Origin: Leishmania martiniquensis
Taxonomy: Eukaryota > Euglenozoa > Kinetoplastea > Trypanosomatida > Trypanosomatidae
Length of the DNA: 64,000 nt
Direction: 5' to 3'
NCBI RefSeq assembly: GCF_017916325.1
Contig: NC_090168.1
Coordinates: 381,692 to 445,691, forward strand
In this document: positions 29,831 through 38,606 of the stretch, piece after piece
How positions within the stretch are numbered: the stretch's first letter is position 1
How the letters are laid out: each line of letters opens with the position of its first letter
Translations under genes and position numbers: made by a program
Notes under the pieces: generated by a model
What the model was told of the DNA's origin: nothing
Seen by the model: the letters and a program-made list of their open reading frames with translations, nothing else
Database searches by the model: none

Positions 29831-30783
29831 GGGGTGGACAGAGCGGAATCGCGGGGTCAGGGAAAATGACCGCTGTGCCATTCCTTCCTTCCCCCTCCAC
29901 CCAGCTGGGCACTTTGTTACTTTCAACACGCGCTCTGCATTGCGCTGGAGGCGGTGCACGAGGACAGCCATGAACATGAAAGATTCGCTACAGGGAATGT
30001 TCGCGTGCTACGGAGGGTGTCCAGCGCAACGTTTTTGAGAAACCGGCCGTAAGCCGACATGCTTCAGCACCGGGGATGTGAAGCGTCCCTCTGAGCAAGT
30101 CCTAATGATAGACTGGCTGCCCTTTGCACCAGCCATTGCAGTGTTGATAGTGCCCGTTTTTTTTTTTTATTCGTAGCGGGACTGCTCGATCCGCCTGCTC
30201 GTCACTGTGTTTCCCTATCCCCTCTCTATAGCTGCATCTCTTTTTCTTCCCCCTCTCTGAGGCACACTTGATGTAACACACGACCACGCCAGGTATGGCT
30301 CGCCTCACCTCTGTAGGGGCGCTCTTCCGTTCCATTGTCTAGTTGCCTGCTCACGTGCCCTTCTTGAACGGATATGCAAGGAAAGTGTCGCGAGGAGGTG
30401 GGACCACACCCTCAGGCACACACAGAGAGCTGCCAAAGTCGGCGCACTAACCGCTGTTCGGCGACTTGTGGGCAGGTGGGCGGTGGGGTCAAGAAGGAAG
30501 TGAACTCAGGTTTGTGAGGTGCCCCAGAGGGCTTTCACCACCCCCTCCCCCTAACAGCCTGCCTCGATGGCGGGCATGCGTGAGTCGCCGTGGAGACGCT
30601 GACAGTGGCGAGAACGCTGCCGGCCGCACCGCCGCAAGAATGACACTTTCCTCTCGTGGTTATCGCCCCTCTTCTCGATCCGTCTTTTTTTTTCGTGCAT
30701 GCCGTGGACATAAAAACGCACGCGCACGCGTGCGGCTTGGTGGTGCTGCCTGCGCGGCTCACTGAACTGTGGTCCGATCATCC

Positions 30784-30801
30784 GCGCCTCTTTTGCCTCA
30801 G
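30784..30801 (+). promoter_or_regulatory. Putative trans-splice acceptor for the gene at 30822
   Basis: GCGCCTCTTTTGCCTCAG ends at 30801, 20 bases before the ATG. Confidence 0.55.
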
Positions 30802-30821
30802 TTCACGTTCTCTCTTTGGAA

Positions 30822-32504
30822 ATGACCAACACACCCCGTAGCGCCCGAACGCCTTCTCCGCCGGCTACCCCTTCTTCGTGTTTCGAGAGCCTGTTATACT
30901 CGCGCCGTGGCTCCGACAAGAAAAATGGCACACGCTCTGTCGCACGCCGCACTCAGGAGCTTGGAGCCCAGCTATGCGGCCGACTGTCCCAGATCGCGCT
31001 AGAGGTGAGCTCTACGGCACTCGACAGCACCGCTACCGCTGCTGCTGACCTTGCCAGTGCTACGCGCGCCTCCAGCTCGCCCTTGGTATCTCCATCCTTT
31101 GCTGCTGCTTCTGCGCCGCTGTCCTTCATGGCGGATGTGCACCGTGACCTTTCCGCGCACTACGGCTCCCATGCGGTCCGGCGCGGCCTCGCCAAGCCGC
31201 TGGGTCCGTGCGTGCACCCCATCGTCCGAAAAGGAAAGTTTGCCGCACGACGCGCAGGCGTGCATAGCCCCCGGTACATGCGGGTGTGGATAATGAGATT
31301 GGTGCGTCGATGCTGGTGCTCTCGATGCGGTGTGCGGCTCACGCGCGGCGGCACACAAATGCTTGACAAGCTCAACTCATGCCGAACGGCACTTGCCACC
31401 ATCAAGGAATGCCGTGTGCGAGGCCAGCGCCAGCCCTGCCGCTGGCCCACCAAGCGCAGCCGATTCATGTGGTGCTGTCTTCGCTGTCTCGACGCCGCCA
31501 AGCGCGCTGCGAAGAGAAACGCAGGCCTCTTAGGAATGGCCGCTGTCAGGCAGCAACCGCAACGAGGACGTGCGGCCACGAGCCATCCGGGGGACGCCTC
31601 ACACCCTGCAAAGCACGTGACACGGAAAGCACCTGCGGAAAACCTTGAAAGAACTTTAAGAGCAGTGCTAGCCGAAGCACAAGTGCCGCGCCGAAACCGT
31701 CGCTGCCGCAGGCGGAGTCAACGTCGCCGTCGCGGTAGCAAGGAAGAGACCAGAGCGGGGTCGAAGGTAACCCTTCACGCTTGCTCTGGGAGTCCTACAG
31801 CGATGCTTCAAAAGAGCGCCTCGGCATCTCAAGTGACGCAAAGGCTCGCGATATCGCTGATGCGCAAGGCAGCAGCGTCGACTGGCGTCGGTGGTTCGGG
31901 TAACTCGACCAAGGTGTCGCTGGTTTCGGTGCCGCATACAGCCCGCGCGGCCCAGAAGAGCTTGCAGGGCTTGGTGCCCAGTGGCCCGCTGAGGAAAGTA
32001 GCGCCACGGGCCTCTGCCACAGCTCCGCCTCCGCCTACCTTAGGGAAGTCATCGGCTGCTGCCCTTACTACTTGTAAAAGCAGCGCGACAGCCCCCGCGA
32101 CCGCAGCGGCTACTTCATCCGTGTCGCGATTTCCGCCGCCTTTGCCGTCTCTGCCCAAGAGCAACGCCGGCGCGCCCGCACCAACCACTGATCGGCGCGT
32201 GTACATGGTGCTCGATGAGACTATGGAGACCATCCACACAACTGGAAACAGCAATGCCAAGGAATCGCGCCCAACGGTCACCGTTTCGGGTATGGGGTCA
32301 TCCTCAGCTGACTCGCTGCCGCCCTCGGCGCTACCTGGCCTGGCGATACCCCCAATGGCTGCAACCGCCATCGCATCTTGTCTACGTACAAGAAATGCTG
32401 AAAAAAAGGCCACTAGTCCCCCCGCAAAGACGTCAACGGTGACGAAGAAGCCTGTTGCAGCGAAAAAAAAATTCATGGACACCATAAACCAGCTTGGATT
32501 TTGA
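30822..32504 (+). CDS. Basic low-complexity protein of unknown function with a Cys-rich central segment
   Basis: 560 residues, strongly basic. Residues about 130-235 are the most structured: R-C-W-C-S-R-C-G near 162-169 and W-C-C-L-R-C-L near 218, with further cysteines between. They could form a zinc-binding module, though the spacing fits no family I recognise. An Arg-rich patch (R-R-N-R-R-C-R-R-R-S-Q-R-R-R-R-G) follows near 290-305, then long Ala/Ser/Pro/Thr stretches and a Lys-rich C-terminus ending K-K-K-F-M-D-T-I-N-Q-L-G-F. The charge suggests nucleic-acid binding, which is only inference. The gene sits between two direct repeat copies (29342 and 32761). Start: first ATG after the acceptor. 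Confidence 0.78.
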   Translation: MTNTPRSARTPSPPATPSSCFESLLYSRRGSDKKNGTRSVARRTQELGAQLCGRLSQIALEVSSTALDSTATAAADLASATRASSSPLVSPSFAAASAPLSFMADVHRDLSAHYGSHAVRRGLAKPLGPCVHPIVRKGKFAARRAGVHSPRYMRVWIMRLVRRCWCSRCGVRLTRGGTQMLDKLNSCRTALATIKECRVRGQRQPCRWPTKRSRFMWCCLRCLDAAKRAAKRNAGLLGMAAVRQQPQRGRAATSHPGDASHPAKHVTRKAPAENLERTLRAVLAEAQVPRRNRRCRRRSQRRRRGSKEETRAGSKVTLHACSGSPTAMLQKSASASQVTQRLAISLMRKAAASTGVGGSGNSTKVSLVSVPHTARAAQKSLQGLVPSGPLRKVAPRASATAPPPPTLGKSSAAALTTCKSSATAPATAAATSSVSRFPPPLPSLPKSNAGAPAPTTDRRVYMVLDETMETIHTTGNSNAKESRPTVTVSGMGSSSADSLPPSALPGLAIPPMAATAIASCLRTRNAEKKATSPPAKTSTVTKKPVAAKKKFMDTINQLGF

Positions 32505-32760
32505 CGAGGTGAGGCGCAGGCGGCAAAGTTCATAGCGCAGGTGCTTCTCGGGTTTTTTTTCGAGTGCACCGGAAGGACTGGCACCCACCGCCACGGGTGG
32601 CTCTCTCGGTCCCTAGACAGTGCTCTCACCACACACAAAATTGCTAGAGGCCATTTTTCTTATCTTGCTGCCTTTTCTGCAGACCGCATCTTTACCCAAG
32701 ACGTCATTCGCAGACCGCAACTGCTCCTTACAGGTTTTCCTTCCCCTCCCTCTCTCCGCT

Positions 32761-33247
32761 CCCTCTCGCCCCGGATGGCGTTCGGGGCAGAGAGGGGTGG
32801 AGGGCGGGAGCGCGCGGCACACACCCCTCTTCGTGTGCGAGCACCAGGCAGCCCACCCTTCGCCTCCGTTCCTTCATCCCGCAGCGCCCTTTCAGTCCCA
32901 TGCGGAGCGCCCTCTGGTGGCGATAGGACGACGCACCTGCGGCAGCGGCCGCGCTATCGCCATTCGTATGATGGGCCGCGTGCCAGCGCGACTCGAGCGT
33001 ACCCCACGCGGCCCTCTCCCTCTGCCTGCCGGTGTGGGGAGCCTTGGGGCGACCGCCCTAGGTGTGCGCGCTCAGACGGGTAGCGTACGGGGCAGGGGGG
33101 CGGCGCTCGCGATGGCCGAGTGCGGCGCTGTGCTGTAGCGTGTGTGTGTGTGTGTTTGCACACGGCCGCCCCGCACCAGGCAGCCGCGTCTGTGGCAGGG
33201 CCGGTGATGCGGGTGAGGGCTGAAGTCATGTGCGGTATTGGGGGGGC
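32761..33247 (+). repeat. Interspersed repeat copy 4 (SIDER-like, tail type B)
   Basis: Full copy with tail type B, ending in the G run before CTGCACG. One base differs from copy 2 (T at 32896). With copy 3 it forms a pair of direct repeats 3.4 kb apart that enclose one gene. Confidence 0.85.
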
Positions 33248-34070
33248 TGCACGTTTGAGAAGTGGTCTCGTTCGATCTCTATATGCGTGCGTCCTTGAAT
33301 CTGCTGAGGGGCAGGAAGGAGAGCTCCGGGTGGAGGGGGGATGCATCGCTGCACTTCTTCATGTGTGCGGCCATCTGGTGTTCAGTTTTGCGATTCCTCG
33401 CCCTTTCCTTAACTTCCTCTGCTCCCTGCGTTCGATGTTGAACGCCGAGCGACCGGTGAACACCGACAACACGTAAGAAAACGTCGCGAACGAATCTGAG
33501 AGGGATAGAGGGAGAAAGGCGTCTCAGTAATAAGATGCATACACTCGGACCGAGGGTGGGGGCTGCATCGTCGTGTAGCCGAGACGCCCCCCCTGTCTAC
33601 CTCTGTTGGCGCCCATGCTTTGAGGTTTCGCTTGGCGTTGCATTCGTTGCGCCCTTCCCACTCTGTTTCCTATGTCTGGCCCGTATGTGCGGATGAGCGC
33701 CGCGTGCTTGGCTGTCTCTTTTGATGTACTATGCACGTTGAATTTATCGTCTGCTCTCACGATTGCCTCCGCACTCGCTGCTCTTGAGCGCACTCATTGC
33801 CGATGTGTGTACACGCTGAGAACGTGTAACGCGGCGTGGACACGACTGCTTCATTTTCACCAGCTCAGCCTATCGGCACCCATACGCTCTTTTCACGCCT
33901 TCGGCAGGATTTCAGGGGGTGGCTAGCAGACATCACAGTGGAACGCGCGCCGACTGAAGTCTTACCCTGGAAGGCCGCATAGCTCACTTCTTTTCCCTCT
34001 GTCGCTCGCCTCGCTAAGGGGTTGGCGCTGTGTCATTTCTTTTTGCTGTGTGTGTGCGTGTCGCGTGACC

Positions 34071-34122
34071 TCTTCTCCTTTTCCACCGTATTTTCTGTGC
34101 CCACATCTTATCTCTTTGCCAG
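34071..34122 (+). promoter_or_regulatory. Putative trans-splice acceptor for the FIBP-like gene
   Basis: T/C-rich tract ending TCTCTTTGCCAG at 34122. The first ATG after it is 34185. Confidence 0.6.
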
Positions 34123-34184
34123 ACTCCTCTTTCTGGCTTTCTGTGACGCCAGCAGCGCTCGAGAGCCGGACAAGGCGGACGAGA

Positions 34185-37100
34185 ATGCCTGTTGCAGTGT
34201 CTATGCACGTGTGCTCGGCGTGGCCGATGAGCATCGACCTGGCCGCCTTCCGCTTTTTTTTGGCGGGCTACTCCGCTGAGGAGGCGGTAGAGCAGCTCAT
34301 GTTGCTGCAGAGTACGAGGCCAGCGGCTTCACTGCGTCGGCACACGCCCTCGGCGTCGTCGTCGTCGTCGACCTCGTCGTCAAGATCGTCCAGCTCGTGC
34401 CGAGACTTGCACGCCGGCTCGGCATCGTCGTCGCGGTCCGTCTTTCGCTCCGCGGTGCATCATCGCCATCGCAGGCAACAGCGGGCGTTTCAGGAACTTC
34501 AGCACTTGCCGTCCGCGTTGCAAGATGCGCAGCAGCAAACTGAGGATAGACGCTTGGAGGCCGAGGATGAGTATCCACAGGAGATCGGCACCGCGACTAC
34601 TGCTACAGTGCCAGCCGCAGCTTTTTCCCGCACCAGCTCCAGGGGCCGCATCACGACCGGCGCACCCATGCCGCTTAACACCACCAAGGTGCCAAGCGTC
34701 GTCAGCGTGGTGGACAGTAGCCGCACTAACGCGGCTGCATCGAGAACGACGGCTGTCGGCTTGTCGACTGCCCTCGCGGCTTCTCACCAAACCCAAGACA
34801 CGCACTCGCAACGTTATCGCCATCGTCACCAGCATCGGCGCACATCCATGGGTGGGCTAGAGCAAAAAATGCTGCACCAATCCGCGTCGCACTCGTCTCG
34901 TTCGCGCACAGCCGCGACGTCGTCAATAACACCCATGCGCACCTCGCTGGCGCCGCTGTCGACGCTAGCCAACGAGTGCAGTGAGTCGACGCCGTTCTCT
35001 GGTGGCCCCAGCAGTTTGAGGCGCTTCACGGATGACTTTACCACCTCTGCCACGGGGGCTGCTGACAGCGATAAAGATGGTGGCAGTGGAGCGCGGCCAG
35101 GGGAGACGTGCGACCACCATTTTCACCATGTCAACTTCGGTGGTGAAAAAAGATCCTCGCCCTTGCAGCACCATCGCGGAAAGCGTCGCAAGGATCGCGG
35201 AGAGCGACAGTGCTTCTTCTTGGACGAGGGCTACATAAAGTTCCAACGGCAGCTAGAAAAAGTAGGGGAGACCGGCGGCGCTGGCGTCGGCGCCTCTTCG
35301 CTGCAGAGCCGCTACCTCTTCGAGGAGGTGACGGAGCAGTATCAAATGTTTCGAGAGCTGTCGCGCGAGGAGCAACTCGGCTCTCCGTACGCGTTTCTCT
35401 CGAACTACTATATACCGATACCTGTGGCCACTCGTCTGCAGCTGCTGCAGATGTACTACGAGACAGACGCGGGTGTCTTTCGGTGGGCCTTCGGTGACAA
35501 GCTTAGTCGCTTCGACCTCCCATCGGCGCTGAGCGCCGCACGCGAAGAGAACCCGGCGGGAACACTGTCGGCGGGCTTAGCGGGTGTAGCTGGACTCGGC
35601 AGCGGCTGCGGTAGCAGCAGCGGCGCAGCGGACGGGGGTGGCAGCGCCGCGTCTTTTTGGACCAGCCGGTGGAAAAGCTCTCCTGGCAAACTCGCAACGA
35701 TGGGCGCGGCAACGGTGACGCGGCTTCGCGAGCTGCACGTGGGCGCCCTTCGCCGTCAGTGGGAGAATGTCAAGCACGTCTGCGTCACCGTCGCTGCTCT
35801 TTATCGCGGCAAAGGTGGCATGTGCGTCCCCCTCGACATGCCGCTCCTGACGACCATCCAGCAGTGCTTCGGGCTCCGCAATGAACAGGCTCTCGATTAT
35901 GCCACGGCTGCCTTCGGCTTCGAGCACCGTCTCGAGACGCGTCTCTTCGAGCACCTGCACAACTTCAGCGAATATGGTGTAATTTGTTCTATCATTGCCT
36001 CTCTGTGGTGCGACTCCTCCGGATATTTCTTGCGCCAAACGTTCTGCGACGGCTGTCGCCGACTCGGCCGCCTGCTCGACGAGTATCGCATTCTGTCGGA
36101 GTTGCACTCGATCGTCTTTGGTGAGACGATGCGTCCGCGGTGGCAGGTGCAACTGGACGAGGTGCAGCGCGTCATTACGACATCGTCTCACGTGGACAAA
36201 AACGCGATGGCCTCTGCAACGGCCGCGGTGCCTGCGACGAGTCCTGCGACAGCAGGCATTAGCACAGGTGGCGGCGTCGCCACACCCACGACGATGACTT
36301 GCGGGGCGCCGCTTCCCTCCTCGGCCAGTCCTGCTGGCGTGGGCAGCGGCTATTTCGGTAGTGCATTTGGTGGTAACGGGCACGCCGGCGGCGCCGCTGG
36401 CGTGGCCGCGCCTGAAGCTGGCAACGCGAGCACCTTCACCGGGGCAGGAGGGTCAGCGGTGGGTGGGGCGGCCGGTACGAACAACGTCCACTCGCCGTTC
36501 AGCGGCAACGGCCAGTACAGTCGCCCCTTCTTGATGGAGTTCCCATCCCTCATGAAGCACCTTTTCCGAGTCTGCGTCGCACTCAGCTGCAGCGGTGGGG
36601 TCAACGATGGTCTTGATATCTTCTTCACGCGTATCTATTCCTATTTGGAGCTGCTCAGCTCTCGAACAGCGCCAGCCATCGTCTCGCGCATGGTGAACGC
36701 CGCTGCCGCAGGTTCCTCCGCCATGGCCGGCGCCGCTTCTGCTCTTGGGGTCGTGTCACCTACCAGCGCTGTGCCGGGTCAGTTGGGTGTATCGACGTGC
36801 GGTAGCGAGACCACCCCTGGTTTCGCCTCGTCCGCTGCGGCGTCTGGTCGATCGCCGCTACCGCGGTACGGCGACCGCGTGCGCAGCGACGAAGACCTCA
36901 GTCACGCCACAGCTGACAGCGGGGCTACGATGGCGCCACCTGCGGCCTCGACATCGATGCCCCCAGGGGCGCCTTCATCGTGGACTACTGTGAAGAGCGG
37001 TGGCACAAGCCTCAGCAGGCCGCTTCGCTCAGGCCTCACGCGTATATTGTCTTCTGGTCATCTTTCCCGTCAAGTATCCGGCAGAGGATGTGACCATGCG

Positions 37101-37742
37101 GACGCGGCATCACTGTCCCTAGGGACAAGCGCCGCTAACACGCTCGCCCCTGCAGGGGGTAGTGGCTGCGTCGATGAGGACTTGACTGGGAGCGCGTCAT
37201 TCTCGTGTGCGGTATCTACTGTGGTGAACACCTCCTTGTTTCAGCCTGTAAGCGTTCTGCTGCCCCTGACTGCAGCCATCGCCGCCCATAATGGCTCCAC
37301 AATGGGCAGCTTCGTCTCGTCTCCGCTGCTGACGAGGACAGGAAGTCGCTGTTTTGCCTCAGAGGAGGAGCTTACCAACGGGGACGCGCACGGAGGAGAC
37401 AGGCATGGCGAGGAGTTCGCCCAACCCGCGGCAGGTGCGGCCCGCGCGTCGGGCTGCTCCTCACCCAATAGTGGCGGTGGCTTCTTTTCCGCGGCGCCGC
37501 AGCCCGGGCCTGCCTCGGCAGCTCACGTGCCGTCTCATGTGAGCGACATGGTGCTAAAGGTGATTGACAAGCGATACCTGCGCGAGCTTTGCATGCTGCT
37601 AGCAGCCCTGCCCTGTGCGTGGCGCCAGCTGACAGTGCTGACGCGCGACGATCACCTCGCGACCGACAAGGCTGTGAGCGATCTGATGATGGCGCTGAAA
37701 GCCATCACGCAGGTGCTCATGGCCTCTGACGACTTTCAATAG
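34185..37742 (+). CDS. FIBP-family protein (acidic FGF intracellular-binding protein-like) with large inserts
   Basis: 1185 residues, against about 360 in human FIBP. Matching blocks in order: N-terminal I-D-L-A-A-F-R-F-F-L-A-G-Y-S-A-E-E-A-V (about 16-34; FIBP has D-E-D-V-Y-R-L-W-L-D-G-Y-S-V-T-D-A-V). Then E-Q-Y-Q-M-F-R-E-L near 383, and L-Q-L-L-Q-M-Y-Y-E-T-D-A-G-V-F-R-W-A-F-G-D-K-L-S (about 416-440). Then L-R-R-Q-W-E-N-V-K-H-V near 520, L-R-N-E-Q-A-L-D-Y-A-T-A-A-F-G-F near 565, and L-M-K-H-L-F-R-V-C-V-A-L near 790. Between blocks lie Ser/Ala/Gly/Thr low-complexity segments (about 45-375, 675-780, 825-1110). The last 70 residues are folded again. The molecular role of FIBP is poorly defined even in animals. 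Start: first ATG after the acceptor; an alternative in-frame ATG lies at 34227. Confidence 0.85.
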   Translation: MPVAVSMHVCSAWPMSIDLAAFRFFLAGYSAEEAVEQLMLLQSTRPAASLRRHTPSASSSSSTSSSRSSSSCRDLHAGSASSSRSVFRSAVHHRHRRQQRAFQELQHLPSALQDAQQQTEDRRLEAEDEYPQEIGTATTATVPAAAFSRTSSRGRITTGAPMPLNTTKVPSVVSVVDSSRTNAAASRTTAVGLSTALAASHQTQDTHSQRYRHRHQHRRTSMGGLEQKMLHQSASHSSRSRTAATSSITPMRTSLAPLSTLANECSESTPFSGGPSSLRRFTDDFTTSATGAADSDKDGGSGARPGETCDHHFHHVNFGGEKRSSPLQHHRGKRRKDRGERQCFFLDEGYIKFQRQLEKVGETGGAGVGASSLQSRYLFEEVTEQYQMFRELSREEQLGSPYAFLSNYYIPIPVATRLQLLQMYYETDAGVFRWAFGDKLSRFDLPSALSAAREENPAGTLSAGLAGVAGLGSGCGSSSGAADGGGSAASFWTSRWKSSPGKLATMGAATVTRLRELHVGALRRQWENVKHVCVTVAALYRGKGGMCVPLDMPLLTTIQQCFGLRNEQALDYATAAFGFEHRLETRLFEHLHNFSEYGVICSIIASLWCDSSGYFLRQTFCDGCRRLGRLLDEYRILSELHSIVFGETMRPRWQVQLDEVQRVITTSSHVDKNAMASATAAVPATSPATAGISTGGGVATPTTMTCGAPLPSSASPAGVGSGYFGSAFGGNGHAGGAAGVAAPEAGNASTFTGAGGSAVGGAAGTNNVHSPFSGNGQYSRPFLMEFPSLMKHLFRVCVALSCSGGVNDGLDIFFTRIYSYLELLSSRTAPAIVSRMVNAAAAGSSAMAGAASALGVVSPTSAVPGQLGVSTCGSETTPGFASSAAASGRSPLPRYGDRVRSDEDLSHATADSGATMAPPAASTSMPPGAPSSWTTVKSGGTSLSRPLRSGLTRILSSGHLSRQVSGRGCDHADAASLSLGTSAANTLAPAGGSGCVDEDLTGSASFSCAVSTVVNTSLFQPVSVLLPLTAAIAAHNGSTMGSFVSSPLLTRTGSRCFASEEELTNGDAHGGDRHGEEFAQPAAGAARASGCSSPNSGGGFFSAAPQPGPASAAHVPSHVSDMVLKVIDKRYLRELCMLLAALPCAWRQLTVLTRDDHLATDKAVSDLMMALKAITQVLMASDDFQ

Positions 37743-38606
37743 GCGTGGACTCTGACTCCTTTGTTTCTGGGCTGCATGCCTACCATGGTGTTTTTTTTTT
37801 GCGTGTGTGTGTGTGTGTTGAATATACGCTTACGCTGCGAAAGGGAAAGGTGCAGTAGTGGGAGGAGTGGGGGGGCAGAGGCGCAACGGCACACCTCAGA
37901 GGCGAAGGGGTGTGAGATACGTGCACGCACATGGTAAGACACATTCCAAAAGACTTCCGGTGCCCTCTCCGGCTCGAAAAGATGAACAGAACGCGAATAG
38001 AACCACCACAACAAAGAAGAAACGGATCGAATGAGAGCGCCCCGAGTAGAGGACGCCCAAAGCGATGTTTGGGGATTTTTTTTTGGTCTCTCGTTTAGCT
38101 CCGTAGGACTGCAGGTCCCTTTGAAGAGCGCGATACCGCCGCACCATCCTTCACGCGTGTGACCCCTTTCCCTTCCCCTCCCTTCTCTCTCCTTATTGCA
38201 GGCCTGGGCGCCTTCCGGGAAAGGGTCTTTTTTTTATCGAACATTCACCACTCCGTCTCCCTCTCTCTCTCACACAAACTTCTTTGCGGTGCTCTTTAAA
38301 GTAAACGAAGGGCCTCCTATCGACGCACTGGTGTAAAGTATGTGAGCAACTCTTTTTTTCGTCTCCGCTTCTTTTTCCTTGCAGCTGCACTGGCAAGCTA
38401 CTCTGTCTCCTCTCACATCACAAGAAGAGGGGACACACGCATACGGGCTTGCATACGAGCATACATCCGCACCACTTCGCTTCCTTTTTCTTGTTGCTTT
38501 CGTATTGTTGGCGTGCGCATTTCTTACAGATAGCCCCGGCCCCCTCTCCCACTCTCCGCACCGTGCAACTGCCAGTGAGGGCTGGCGCGCACAGCGTACC
38601 GCGCCA
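37743..38606. other. Intergenic region
   Basis: Contains a T run and (GT)n near 37790-37818, a T run at 38077-38085, and the acceptor at 38384. The stretch 38385-38606 is open in the frame of the next gene but has no ATG. No other gene supported. Confidence 0.65.
38351..38384 (+). promoter_or_regulatory. Putative trans-splice acceptor for the giant WD-repeat gene
   Basis: A nearly pure pyrimidine tract ending TTCCTTGCAG at 38384. A second acceptor-like TTTCTTACAG ends at 38530. Both lead to the ATG at 38607. Confidence 0.6.

Larger units (their letters stand above)
29261..30821. other. Intergenic region with one interspersed repeat copy
   Basis: Repeat copy 3 occupies 29342-29830. The remainder has a T run near 30158-30170 and the acceptor of the next gene. 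No further gene supported. Confidence 0.7.
32505..34184. other. Intergenic region with one interspersed repeat copy
   Basis: Repeat copy 4 occupies 32761-33247. Downstream are T-rich and C/T-rich stretches and the acceptor of the next gene. An 84-codon ATG frame at 33672-33926 has no recognisable feature. No gene supported. Confidence 0.65.

Noticed and set aside
33672..33926. 84-codon ATG frame in the gap before the FIBP-like gene
   Set aside because: No nearby acceptor and no recognisable similarity. It could be a real small ORF but cannot be supported from sequence alone.
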